From: Chlorobiota bacterium
GTDB taxonomy: Bacteria; Bacteroidota; Bacteroidia; Bacteroidales; Prolixibacteraceae
Direction: 5' to 3'
DNA length: 39,982 nt
Assembly: GCA_013152355.1 (NCBI GenBank)
Contig: JAADGO010000133.1
Span: 1-39,982, forward strand
The first letter of the stretch is position 1. Each line of letters starts with the position of its first letter. This document shows, piece by piece, positions 17,144 through 26,314 of this stretch. The position numbers and the translations under genes are program-made. A model generated the notes under the pieces. The model was not told the DNA's origin, ran no database searches, and was given only the letters and a program-made list of their open reading frames with translations.

Positions 17144-18646
17144 GTGAGTATTCTGAGTTTGTTTGTGTTGGTTCCTGTTTTAACCATTATGGGGATCTTA
17201 TTTACCAAGGGCCTCAGGGGAGCCCGGATGGTATCAGCGGTAGGAATGGGGATACAGTTGGTGCTTGCTGCTTTCCTGGTGTTTTATTATTTCTCAGTCC
17301 GTGGTGCAGGTAACCTGCACGAAATGGTTTTAACGGCTGATTATACCTGGTACCCCAGTTTAAATATTCATTATTTCGTAGGGGTTGACGGTATCTCCGT
17401 TTCGCTGATTGCACTGACTGCCATTGTTGTTTTTGCAGGTATTTTTGCATCATGGGAAATGGAATCCCTTTCGCGCGAGTTCTTTATAACCCTTATTTTA
17501 TTGGCGACAGGAGTTTTTGGTTTTTTTATCTCACTTGATTTGTTCACGTTGTTTCTCTTTTATGAGTTGGCAGTGATCCCCATGTACCTTCTCATCGGAA
17601 TTTGGGGAAGCGGCCCTAAAGAGGCTTCGGCAATGAAGCTTACGCTGATGCTGATGGGAGGGTCTGCTTTGCTTCTGGTGGGTATTTTCGGGATCTATTT
17701 TAATTCTGCCCCGGATGGAGGGCAGTTCACCTTCAATATTCTGGAGATTGCCAGGGTCCATATCCCCGTAACTGCCCAAAGATTCTTTTTCCCGCTCACT
17801 TTTATTGGCTTTGGTGTACTTGGCGCCCTTTTCCCCCTTCATACCTGGTCACCCAGTGGCCATGCCTCAGCACCTACAGCAGTATCGATGCTTCATGCCG
17901 GGGTATTAATGAAACTTGGGGCGTATGGCTGCTTCCGTATTGCCATTTATCTGATGCCGGAGGCTGCCAAAGAAATGGCCTGGATCTTCATTATCCTGAC
18001 TTCGATAAGTGTGGTTTACGGGGCTTTGGGCGCTATTATGCAAAAAGACCTGAAATTTGTTAACGCTTATTCTTCCGTTAGCCATGTGGGGCTTATCTTG
18101 TTTGCCCTGTTAATGATGAATAAAACGGCTTTTGACGGGGCTATTTTGCAGATGATCTCGCACGGGCTGATGACAGCACTTTTCTTTGCTTTGATTGGTA
18201 TGATTTACGGGCGTACCCATACACGGAATATTGATGAAATGGGTGGGCTGATGAAAGTTATTCCCTTCCTGGCGGTTATGTATATGGTTGCCGGCCTTGC
18301 ATCGCTTGGTTTACCGGGCTTCAGTGGCTTTGTTGCCGAAATGACGATTTTTGTCGGAGCATTCCAACATCCGGGTATTTTTTATCGCATTGCCTCTATA
18401 TTAGTTGTTTCATCCATTGTTATTACCGCAGTGTATATACTTCGGGTTGTGGGTAAATTGCTTCTGGGGCCTATTAAGCAGGAGGCACACCTGAAAATTA
18501 AAGATGCTACATGGTTTGAGAAATTAAGTACCACTACCTTGTTGATTGGGATTGCAGGTATAGGTATATTCCCGTTGTGGCTTTCCAATACCATACTGGA
18601 CAGCTTGCAACCAATCATGGATAAGTTGGCTATTTATTTGCATTAA
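17144..18646 (+). CDS. nuoM: Complex I subunit M (antiporter-like proton channel)
   Basis: 500 residues. The start is GTG 17144 after an AAAAGG stretch. The first in-frame ATG would remove most of the first helix (MSILSLFVLVPVLTI), so the GTG is preferred. Key features are GVDGISVSLIALTA, the helix FLFYELAVIPMYLLIGIWG with the conserved glutamate, and FPLHTWSPSGHASAPTAVS. It is the middle antiporter-like proton channel. It lies 51 bases after nuoL. Confidence 0.95.
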   Translation: MSILSLFVLVPVLTIMGILFTKGLRGARMVSAVGMGIQLVLAAFLVFYYFSVRGAGNLHEMVLTADYTWYPSLNIHYFVGVDGISVSLIALTAIVVFAGIFASWEMESLSREFFITLILLATGVFGFFISLDLFTLFLFYELAVIPMYLLIGIWGSGPKEASAMKLTLMLMGGSALLLVGIFGIYFNSAPDGGQFTFNILEIARVHIPVTAQRFFFPLTFIGFGVLGALFPLHTWSPSGHASAPTAVSMLHAGVLMKLGAYGCFRIAIYLMPEAAKEMAWIFIILTSISVVYGALGAIMQKDLKFVNAYSSVSHVGLILFALLMMNKTAFDGAILQMISHGLMTALFFALIGMIYGRTHTRNIDEMGGLMKVIPFLAVMYMVAGLASLGLPGFSGFVAEMTIFVGAFQHPGIFYRIASILVVSSIVITAVYILRVVGKLLLGPIKQEAHLKIKDATWFEKLSTTTLLIGIAGIGIFPLWLSNTILDSLQPIMDKLAIYLH

Positions 18647-18686
18647 AATTAAATTTGAAAAAGATACAGTTATAAATATCGATATA

Positions 18687-20114
18687 ATGATGGATTTTAG
18701 GTATATCTTACTCATGCGCCACGAATTGCTCCTTGTCCTGGCTGCAATTATTATATTAATAGTAGACCTTTTCACTAGCAACGGGAAGAAAACCAATCTG
18801 ATTAAGTTTTTCTTGTCTCTTTTTGCCCTGGTAATGTTTATAGGTTTTATTCCTGCAAAATCGGGTATAATCTTTGGCGGGGCGTTTCATGGGAATCCTT
18901 TGATAGGCTTTTTTAAGAACATCTTAAACCTGGCCGTGATGATTATCTTCTTGCAATCGGATGGCTATTTGAGGAAGAGTGAAAATTCAGGGAAGGTGGG
19001 TGAATTCTTCGTGTTGATTATTTTAACCCTTGTAGGGATGGACTTTATGATCTCTTCGGGGGATTTCCTGACATTCTTTATCGGCTTGGAAACTGCCTCT
19101 ATCCCGATTGCCGGATTGGTAGCTTTCGACCGGTATAAAAGACGTTCGGCAGAAGCTGGGGTTAAACTTATTTTGCTGTCGGCCATATCCTCCGGGATTT
19201 TACTTTTTGGGCTGTCGTTGATTTATGGTGCAACGGGCTCCATATATTTTTCCGATATTGCCGAACATATCACAGCATCTCCTCTTATCATCCTAGGGTT
19301 TATCTTCTTTGTCAGCGGAATGGGGTTTAAAATTTCCCTGGTACCCTTTCATTTATGGACTGCCGATGTTTATGAAGGGGCGCCTATGAATATTACCGCT
19401 TACCTTTCCGTGGTATCAAAGGGGGCAGCTGCTTTTATTTTTACCATTATCATATATAAAGTTTTTAAGAATATCACCGGTATATGGGAAACAGCCCTCT
19501 ATACACTGTCCATTCTTACTATGACGGTGGGTAACCTGTTCGCTTTGCGCCAGGATAATATTAAACGTTTTTTAGCTTTTTCTTCCATAGCACAGGCAGG
19601 TTTTATCCTTTTGGGGATTATGGGTACAGGCAGTCTGGGAATGGGCTCCCTTGTCTATTTTATTCTGATCTATGTGTTTTCCAACCTGGGGGCTTTCGGA
19701 GTGGCATCGGCTATTTACAACGAATCGGGTGTGGAGTCTATCTCGGGGTACAATGGACTTTATTCCACCAATCCCAGATTAAGCCTTGTGATGATGCTGT
19801 CGTTATTCTCTTTGGCAGGAATTCCTCCGGTTGCCGGGTTCTTTGGGAAATTCTTCTTGTTTACCTCCGCCGGAAGCCAGGGGTATTTTATACTGATCCT
19901 GATTGCTGTACTGAATGCAACCGTTTCTTTGTACTATTACCTGGGTGTGGTCAGGGCCATGTTTATTAATAAAAACGACAACCCTGTCCCCTCTTTCCGT
20001 AGTTCAAATACCATGCGGATAAGTCTTTTGTTGTGCGGCGCAGGTTTACTTTTTATAGGTTTTGTTGGTGGTATCTTTGAATACATCTTGTCCATTAGCC
20101 ATACTCTTTTTTAA
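18687..20114 (+). CDS. nuoN: Complex I subunit N (antiporter-like proton channel)
   Basis: 475 residues; ATG at 18687 or the adjacent 18690. Hydrophobic throughout, with the family segments DFLTFFIGLETASIPIAGL (conserved glutamate), LVPFHLWTADVYEGAPMN and GIPPVAGFFGKFFLF. It is the proximal antiporter-like channel and the last recognised complex I gene. No nuoE, nuoF or nuoG is found anywhere in the window. Confidence 0.95.
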   Translation: MMDFRYILLMRHELLLVLAAIIILIVDLFTSNGKKTNLIKFFLSLFALVMFIGFIPAKSGIIFGGAFHGNPLIGFFKNILNLAVMIIFLQSDGYLRKSENSGKVGEFFVLIILTLVGMDFMISSGDFLTFFIGLETASIPIAGLVAFDRYKRRSAEAGVKLILLSAISSGILLFGLSLIYGATGSIYFSDIAEHITASPLIILGFIFFVSGMGFKISLVPFHLWTADVYEGAPMNITAYLSVVSKGAAAFIFTIIIYKVFKNITGIWETALYTLSILTMTVGNLFALRQDNIKRFLAFSSIAQAGFILLGIMGTGSLGMGSLVYFILIYVFSNLGAFGVASAIYNESGVESISGYNGLYSTNPRLSLVMMLSLFSLAGIPPVAGFFGKFFLFTSAGSQGYFILILIAVLNATVSLYYYLGVVRAMFINKNDNPVPSFRSSNTMRISLLLCGAGLLFIGFVGGIFEYILSISHTLF

Positions 20115-20129
20115 CTAAAAATTCTTCAA

Positions 20130-20465
20130 ATGCCTTTAAACCAGGGAAAACATATCATAAAAGAAATTGATGGAGTCCGTTGTAGCCTTGTAGAAGAAAA
20201 TATTCCTAAAGACAGGGCTGATTTCCTGAGGGAATTATTGACTCATAATGGTTTCGATGTGAAGATTGAGCAAAATAATGGAGATGATTCCTTGTTTACG
20301 ATTGGGGTTACCGACAAACTGTTTAACCCGGTGGTTTACGTCTATGAACTTTGCCTGAAAACGCCGGGTGGCAAAATAGTAACGCCTGCCTATTGGCTGC
20401 AACTGGCACCGGAGGGGATTAATAAAGGTGAGGAGGATTTTTACTGGGGCTTAAAGACTTCCTGA
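20130..20465 (+). CDS. Small conserved-looking protein downstream of nuoN, function unknown
   Basis: 111 residues, no signal peptide or membrane helix, mixed alpha/beta composition. It starts 15 bases after the nuoN stop on the same strand and so is probably the last gene of the nuo transcript. Visible stretches are KEIDGVRCSLVEENIPKDR, a likely helix RADFLRELLTHNGFDVKI, and LFTIGVTDKLFNPVVYVYE. There are two isolated cysteines but no cluster motif. The composition is that of a real soluble protein and the codon use matches its neighbours. I do not recognise the family. A role in assembly of the complex or in electron input is only suggested by position. Confidence 0.75.
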   Translation: MPLNQGKHIIKEIDGVRCSLVEENIPKDRADFLRELLTHNGFDVKIEQNNGDDSLFTIGVTDKLFNPVVYVYELCLKTPGGKIVTPAYWLQLAPEGINKGEEDFYWGLKTS

Positions 20466-20537
20466 ACGATAAAAAAATAAGTTGAAATAAAGGGGCTAAA
20501 TATTATTTTACTATCTTTCTCTCCCATTAAGCTTGGG

Positions 20538-20557
20538 GTTGTTTAAATTTAAACAAC
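20538..20557. repeat. Perfect 20-base palindrome, minimal family 1 element
   Basis: GTTGTTTAAA is followed at once by TTTAAACAAC. This equals two family 1 ends joined head to head with the middle missing; 20548-20560 also carries the full TTTAAACAACTTC end. It lies in the 214-base gap between the nuo operon and the secreted cluster. That gap otherwise contains only AT-rich sequence and a short GGAAGGCCTTTTCC near-palindrome. Confidence 0.55.
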
Positions 20558-20679
20558 TTCATATCCTGGTTTCTGATACCCATCCCGATTATTACTGATT
20601 CGGCTGCTTTCGGGAAGGCCTTTTCCTGGGTTGTAGCCTTTGGGATTTCAAAACTAACTACTAAACTAAACTAATAACT

Positions 20680-23382
20680 ATGAAAATTTACAATCAACTG
20701 ATTTTCTCAGTATTGTTCCTGTCCTTAATTACTTGCGGATTGGGCAATGCACAAAACTTAAATGCTTTTAAGCTTGTTGAACCCCCGGATGGCAGTATGC
20801 CCATAATCCGGGATAAGATGTGTTTTAATGGTTATACCAGTTATTGGAATGATACCTACCGGAATTGGTATCGTTATGGAAACCTTTTTAAGATGGTGGT
20901 TGCCGATGTTTCAGCCACCGTTGCGCAAAACAAGGTGGATATAGCCGAAGAACTGGGAATTCCCGGTTTACACATGGAAGAGGGTTTTATAAAACGGTTG
21001 TTCGAAACTGATGCAACGTTATTAAATCATCCGACAATAACAGAGCTTGAAGCTGCCTCTGCCGGGGAAGATGTGCTGGTTTATGCTTTGCCCGGCTCGG
21101 AGGTTGGGAAAAAGCTTCTGGTTTTGGCTGGTGACCTTAATAAATGGAAAAAGGGATTGACAAGCCACCAGTTTAATGCGCTTGATTTCACATCTACAGA
21201 TGCTTTTTGCCTGGAGAATAAGGATAGGAAAATATTTGCCGTTATATCTTCCGATACTAAGGCATTGGAAAAATTTGATAACCTGCAAAGAAAAGCCAAA
21301 GAAATTATTGAGTTGTATGATTTGCGTAAAGGATGGATGGGGGCGGAAACTTTATATATGTCGGTTACAGCTACCTACGGACACCCACTTGATTTGATTG
21401 GAAGAGGGATGGATGAGGGGAATACCTGGTTTGTTTTTAGTGGCTACAACGACTTCCGGGCAAAAGATGAATATATTTCATGGATGGACGAATTGGGAAA
21501 TCCTGCCCTGGTGGATGTGGGCTCATTTACCCCCTCATATATAACCGGCAGCCGGAATTTTTTGTTTGGCTGCGATGATTATGAGGGGCTTCAGGAGCAG
21601 GATATTACCAAAGATGAGTATGTGGAATTTGTTCATAAAAAGAATGGGTTTATTTACCGTCCGGTATACGATACCATTGCTGACCATCATCAGTTTGATG
21701 GATATGTGGCCATTGAAGGTAATAAGGAACAGATTGACGAGGAGGACGTTCCTTTTGTAACCCTGACAGGCAATTTATCCGGTGGTGCTGCTTCGTCAAT
21801 GGTTTTGTTTATTGAAAAGGGGACTAAATTTACCAAGGACGCCTTAGTTAATGCCATCAGGGAAAGGAAATCTGTTGGCGTGCTGCCCGAAGGTAAAATG
21901 GTGGGGGCAGCTATTTACCGCAATACCCTTCAACTGTTGTTGCTCGACCGGGTTTACCTGGAAGAATATTATGGAGACCGGATCAGCCTAAAAGCCGAAA
22001 CCCGGGGGTCGGAGCTTAGGCTTAGCCTGGTAAACCATTATGCCCATCCGGTTTCAGGAAAACTATCGGTAGTGTTGCCCCGGTATCTGGAGTTAGCTGA
22101 TAAAGAGGTAGAGGTTAGCCTGCCTGCCTTTAGTGAAAAGGATTTGAAGTTCAGGTTGAAAATAAATAAAGAAGCCATGGGCAAGACTAATCCTATAGGC
22201 CTTAGTTTTGAATGGGACGGGAAAAGGAAATCAACCGTTACTATGATGAAGATGCCTCCTGCTGTTATGGTTCATCAGTTATTATACGGGCAATCGCCGG
22301 TTGTGGAATACCCGGTGTCGGTGCGGAACTTCTCCCGTCAATCGTCTTTTCCTGTTAAGGTACAGGTTTACAAAATGGGGCAACCCGGAAAAGTTATTCT
22401 TGAAAAAGAACAGATTTGCACACTTGCCCCGGATGCTTATACCGAATTATTCTTTGATCTGGAAATACCAGCCGGCAGTTACCGGGTTACAGCTTCTGCA
22501 TTAGGTACACTGGCTGAGACTCAGCTTGGCGTTGGTAAAGAAGGCGGCAAGCCGATTTTGTCACTTGTCGACCTTAATTCGGATGGGGTTAAGGAATACC
22601 GGATGGAAAATGACCAGGTTAGGGTTACTTTATTAGCCACCGGAGCCCGGGTGATTGAATACATCGTAAAAAGTAAAAACGATAATGTACTATTCAAAAA
22701 ATGGCCTGGGAAACCTATTGATGATAAACGACCGTTCAGAAAACGGCAATTCTATCCTTTTGGTGGTTTTGAAGATTTTCTGGGGCAGCCCAGTATGGAA
22801 ACCCATAAGGTATATGATGTGGAGATAGTTAAGGACAAAGGCTCAAGTGTGAGTGTGAAAATGACAGCCGATTATTTCGGGAACAAACTGGAGAAGATAT
22901 TTACTCTATATGGGAATTCCCCGCTTTTGGAGGTGAAATTCAAGCTCGACTTTAAAAATCCGGAAGCTAACATGATTGGGCCACAGCCTATATTAGAGAT
23001 GGGAAAAGAGCATGGCCCTGAAGATGTGTTTGTGGTGCCGGATATGGAAGGGTTGTTGGAATACCGTATGCGGCCGGAAAATTATTATGGGCACATCTTC
23101 TATTTGGAAGAGGGGTGGAATGCCGGATATGATACCAAAGAAGATGTTTCATTTGTTGGGGCTTTCCCGGTTGGCCAACCCGAATTCTTGCACATGTGGA
23201 TGAACCACCCGAAAAACCCCGGATCACATTATTATTATATGGAGTTTCAGCCCTGGGTACATATTGTCCAAAAAAATAATATGTATTTTTCTTACTATAT
23301 GTGGGCTACCGAAGGAAGTTGGAAAAAAGGCGTTAAAGCTCTTCGGGAGAGGAACCTGGTGATGACAAGAAAGAGCCAATAA
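20680..23382 (+). CDS. Large secreted protein with sugar-mutarotase-like C-terminal part
   Basis: 900 residues. The N-terminus is a signal peptide (QLIFSVLFLSLITCGLGNAQ), probably cut after NAQ; the cysteine is not in a convincing lipobox. Residues about 30-330 form a domain I cannot name, with many Trp/Tyr residues (GYTSYWNDTYRNWYRYGN). About 350-620 look like beta-sandwich repeats. DLNSDGVKEY (about 631-640) resembles a calcium-binding loop. The rest (about 640-900) resembles the galactose-mutarotase-like beta-sandwich of carbohydrate enzymes (VRVTLLATGARVIEYIV, YPFGGFEDFLGQP). It is the first of three secreted genes ending with a YdjC-type deacetylase, which suggests glycan degradation. 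No catalytic residues could be assigned. Confidence 0.6.
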   Translation: MKIYNQLIFSVLFLSLITCGLGNAQNLNAFKLVEPPDGSMPIIRDKMCFNGYTSYWNDTYRNWYRYGNLFKMVVADVSATVAQNKVDIAEELGIPGLHMEEGFIKRLFETDATLLNHPTITELEAASAGEDVLVYALPGSEVGKKLLVLAGDLNKWKKGLTSHQFNALDFTSTDAFCLENKDRKIFAVISSDTKALEKFDNLQRKAKEIIELYDLRKGWMGAETLYMSVTATYGHPLDLIGRGMDEGNTWFVFSGYNDFRAKDEYISWMDELGNPALVDVGSFTPSYITGSRNFLFGCDDYEGLQEQDITKDEYVEFVHKKNGFIYRPVYDTIADHHQFDGYVAIEGNKEQIDEEDVPFVTLTGNLSGGAASSMVLFIEKGTKFTKDALVNAIRERKSVGVLPEGKMVGAAIYRNTLQLLLLDRVYLEEYYGDRISLKAETRGSELRLSLVNHYAHPVSGKLSVVLPRYLELADKEVEVSLPAFSEKDLKFRLKINKEAMGKTNPIGLSFEWDGKRKSTVTMMKMPPAVMVHQLLYGQSPVVEYPVSVRNFSRQSSFPVKVQVYKMGQPGKVILEKEQICTLAPDAYTELFFDLEIPAGSYRVTASALGTLAETQLGVGKEGGKPILSLVDLNSDGVKEYRMENDQVRVTLLATGARVIEYIVKSKNDNVLFKKWPGKPIDDKRPFRKRQFYPFGGFEDFLGQPSMETHKVYDVEIVKDKGSSVSVKMTADYFGNKLEKIFTLYGNSPLLEVKFKLDFKNPEANMIGPQPILEMGKEHGPEDVFVVPDMEGLLEYRMRPENYYGHIFYLEEGWNAGYDTKEDVSFVGAFPVGQPEFLHMWMNHPKNPGSHYYYMEFQPWVHIVQKNNMYFSYYMWATEGSWKKGVKALRERNLVMTRKSQ

Positions 23383-23466
23383 AACCCATCACCTGGAGTT
23401 TCTTTTAAAGAATGGCGGCATGAGTCGTATTAAAGATTTAATCAACTAATTATAACATATATACGA

Positions 23467-25275
23467 ATGAAACAAAAATTATCCTTCCTACCCCTGCTTT
23501 TTGCTTTGATTATCTTAGGGAGTAAAATACAGGCAAAAGAAACACTGATTGTCAAGCATGTCGAGTTGGGTTACCCTTGCCCGGCTATCCCTTTTTATCA
23601 TTTTTCGGCCGATTTGGAATTGCCTGAACCTTCGATTATTGAAGTGCAGGCTGCGGTAAATGGAAAAATTCTTCGGGCTACCGACCTGCACCGGGCTAAA
23701 GATGCGATGGAACTAAATCATCCGCCTTTGTCGCATCGCCCACCTTCGGGATATGGTTTGTCGCAAGATGGTACGTTGTATAAAACCCCGCATCTGGTTG
23801 GCTGGGTAAGGTGGGAGCCCGGTAAAAGTTATACAATTAAATTATCAGTACGTATAAAGAAGAGTGTAAAGGGCCTGGCAGACGATACCTGGCTGTCGAG
23901 TACAGTAACGGTTAAAGCCCCTGAGGGAGTAGCTGTATTCGACCCGGCCTGGAAAAATTATAAAGCGGTAGTTGTAAGTGAAACTGCCGGAATCGGCCGG
24001 AAGTCAGAAGCCGTTGAGGTGTTATTGCCCTTTTATCCTGATGAGGCTTTCGATTTAAAGCGGGAAATCCGTGTTGTAGCGGTCGATCCGCAAACACATG
24101 CCTTATCGGGTGTGCCATGCCAGGTTTATGACTTGGAAAAATTTATGTTGGAAGACGACATGGCACCGGATGAGAACGGCAAGCCCACCCGTGAAGTGCC
24201 TTTGTGGTATCCCACGATAAGTGCAAGGGTGGCTTTTATAGCCGATGTGCCGGCAAATTCCAGCAAGGTTTACCTGGTATACTACAACAACGATAAAGCT
24301 ATGTCTAAGGTTTACAGCAGCCAACTGAAGGTACAGGGTGAAATGCCAGGTATAAGTGTGGAAAATGGAGTGCTTTCAATTGTGCTTCATCCCAATTCGG
24401 GGCATGTAGACCAGCTGACCCTGGACGAAAAACCGGAATTCCCTCTATTTCACCGGATGGAGACCAATGGAGCTATTCACTGGAACCCGGGTATTTATTC
24501 GCCGCCACGCCCGTGGACACATACGGCCGATTGGAAACCTCCTCAACATATAAACCTTATTTCTGGCCCGGTTACTGCCGTTGTCGAATTGTGGGGTAAC
24601 TTGCGAGATATTCCGGAGGTAGATGCCTCGGTGCGGTACGAATTTTTCCCCAATGTCCCCTATTTTTTTAGTTCCACCAGTATGCGGATTAATAAGTCCA
24701 TTAATTGTATTGCTTTGCGAAATGGGGAGATTGTGTTTAAACGTGAGCTGATGACGCATGCTGCCTGGTACGATGTGATTCGCGATAGGGTGATAACTTA
24801 TAATGTAGCTGATATGCCCGACCTCACCGACCTGAAAATGGAGGCTGATGTGCCGTGGATAACCTTTTATAATAGTGAGGAAGGTATTGGTTTTGCCGGT
24901 ATTCAGCTGGATTACACTAATGCCGGGCTGGAATCGAGGGAGCGGTTATTGAATCCGTATATGTATATTACCGGAGGCCCATGGATTTACTGGGCACGTG
25001 CTTTATCGCTTCCTTTCCTGTCGTCTAATATGCAACAAATGGTGCCGGCAATGAAAGGGAATTTCTTCACAGAAAAATGGGCGTACCTGGTTTATAAAAT
25101 TGAAGATGCTGAGAACCCGTATCAGCCGGTTTTGGAATGGAGAAAACGTCTGACTAGCCCTTTAAGGGTGCACCTGGTGGAAGAAGTAGATGACCGTGTT
25201 TCCAAATCGGTACAGGAAATATTTATCGATGAAGGACGAAGTGGCTGGGAAGAGCGTGAAACCGGAAAACATTAA
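23467..25275 (+). CDS. Secreted beta-rich protein, possible polysaccharide-lyase-like
   Basis: 602 residues with a signal peptide (LSFLPLLFALIILGSKIQA, cut before KE). An N-terminal beta domain (about 27-150) is followed by VVVSETAGIGRKSEAVEVLLPF and ARVAFIADVPANSSKVYLVYY. These passages recall the opening beta-sandwich of exo-rhamnogalacturonan-lyase-like proteins. A large second domain contains many Trp/Tyr/His residues (HWNPGIYSPPRPWTHTADW, LMTHAAWYDVIRDR, GGPWIYWARA) typical of sugar-binding clefts. It is 84 bases after the 900-residue gene and 40 before the deacetylase start, so probably in one transcript. The lyase reading is a resemblance, not an assignment. Confidence 0.55.
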   Translation: MKQKLSFLPLLFALIILGSKIQAKETLIVKHVELGYPCPAIPFYHFSADLELPEPSIIEVQAAVNGKILRATDLHRAKDAMELNHPPLSHRPPSGYGLSQDGTLYKTPHLVGWVRWEPGKSYTIKLSVRIKKSVKGLADDTWLSSTVTVKAPEGVAVFDPAWKNYKAVVVSETAGIGRKSEAVEVLLPFYPDEAFDLKREIRVVAVDPQTHALSGVPCQVYDLEKFMLEDDMAPDENGKPTREVPLWYPTISARVAFIADVPANSSKVYLVYYNNDKAMSKVYSSQLKVQGEMPGISVENGVLSIVLHPNSGHVDQLTLDEKPEFPLFHRMETNGAIHWNPGIYSPPRPWTHTADWKPPQHINLISGPVTAVVELWGNLRDIPEVDASVRYEFFPNVPYFFSSTSMRINKSINCIALRNGEIVFKRELMTHAAWYDVIRDRVITYNVADMPDLTDLKMEADVPWITFYNSEEGIGFAGIQLDYTNAGLESRERLLNPYMYITGGPWIYWARALSLPFLSSNMQQMVPAMKGNFFTEKWAYLVYKIEDAENPYQPVLEWRKRLTSPLRVHLVEEVDDRVSKSVQEIFIDEGRSGWEERETGKH

Positions 25276-25315
25276 TTAATATTGAAAGAGATTGACTAAT
25301 TTAGAATCAAATAAT

Positions 25316-26260
25316 ATGAAATTAAGGAATATATTATTTATAATAATGGCATTAACTATTTCAACAACGTTGTTTGGCCAGGGAAAATTACTTTCCGAAA
25401 GGTTGGGCTATAAACCAACGGATAAGCTTTTAATTGTTAATTGTGATGATGTGGGTATGTGCCATGCTGCAAACCTGGCAGCAATCCAGGGGTTGGAGGA
25501 AGGGCTAATCACTTCAGGCACGATTATGGTGCCATGCCCCTGGTTTCCGGAGATTGCCGATTATGCTGCAAAGAATAAGGGCGTGGACCTGGGGGTACAC
25601 CTGACGCATACATCGGAATGGAAGTATTACCGTTGGCAACCTTTATCAGATATTTGTTTGGTGAAAGGGCTTGCAGATAAAATGGGATTTATGTGGCGCG
25701 AGGTAAGTGAGGTTTACGAACATGCAACCCCGGAGGAGGCCCTGATTGAAGGGCGTGCGCAAATCAGGAAAGCCCTGGATGCAGGTGTCCCCGTTACACA
25801 TATTGATTCGCACATGGGTACACTGCAATATAAACAGGAGTACATGCAGGTATATTTGCAATTGGCAGTTGAATTTAACCTCCCGGTACGTATGGCGTCA
25901 CAGTCTACTTTGGAAAGGATGGGGGCTCCCGGCCTTCGTGAAACATTTGCCGGGGAAGGGATTGTTTTCCCTGATTATTTTGTTTACGATGAATTGGAGT
26001 CGTATGATAAAAATGATGTAAAGGGTTTTTGGGAAGGTGTTGTCCGGGGCTTAAAACCTGGTGTTACCGAGGTTTTTATACATGCATCGACCCCGGGCGA
26101 TGAGATAAAATCTATAACCAATAGCTGGCAGACACGGATTCAGGAGTATGAGCTTTTTGTAACAGACTCCGGATTTAAGGCACTCCTTGAAAAAGAAGGG
26201 GTTAAACTAATTGGTTACCGCCCATTGCTGGAACTACAACGGTCGATCAAAAACAAATAA
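25316..26260 (+). CDS. Exported YdjC/ChbG-family carbohydrate deacetylase
   Basis: 314 residues from ATG 25316; the in-frame TTG 24 bases upstream is less likely because it would put a polar tail before the signal peptide. Residues 1-22 are a signal peptide (IIMALTISTTLFGQ). Family motifs are VNCDDVGMCHAAN with Asp44, Asp45 and His50, GVHLTHTSEW with His95, and THIDSHMGT with His162 and His166. These residues bind a divalent metal and catalyse removal of acetyl groups from sugars such as chitooligosaccharides. ChbG itself is cytoplasmic, whereas this one is exported with two other secreted proteins. The substrate is unknown. Confidence 0.85.
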   Translation: MKLRNILFIIMALTISTTLFGQGKLLSERLGYKPTDKLLIVNCDDVGMCHAANLAAIQGLEEGLITSGTIMVPCPWFPEIADYAAKNKGVDLGVHLTHTSEWKYYRWQPLSDICLVKGLADKMGFMWREVSEVYEHATPEEALIEGRAQIRKALDAGVPVTHIDSHMGTLQYKQEYMQVYLQLAVEFNLPVRMASQSTLERMGAPGLRETFAGEGIVFPDYFVYDELESYDKNDVKGFWEGVVRGLKPGVTEVFIHASTPGDEIKSITNSWQTRIQEYELFVTDSGFKALLEKEGVKLIGYRPLLELQRSIKNK

Positions 26261-26284
26261 TATTGTAATGTATTGGGTTTGTTA

Positions 26285-26314
26285 ATTACCCCGGGATACC
26301 CGGGGTAATCTTTT
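26285..26314. terminator. Hairpin terminator between the convergent secreted cluster and tkt
   Basis: ATTACCCCGGG (26285-26295) pairs perfectly with CCCGGGGTAAT (26299-26309) over a three-base loop, followed on the plus strand by CTTTTATATTATTTTT. The T-rich tail overlaps the last codons of tkt. It should stop transcription of the secreted cluster. On the minus strand the tail is weaker. Confidence 0.8.

Noticed and set aside
20571-20635. GGAAGGCCTTTTCC near-palindrome as terminator of the nuo operon
   Set aside because: The stem is short, has almost no loop, lies over 140 bases from the last stop and has no clear T-run.
23467-25275. Firm assignment as rhamnogalacturonan lyase
   Set aside because: Only short passages resemble that group and no catalytic residues could be located, so it is kept as a possibility.
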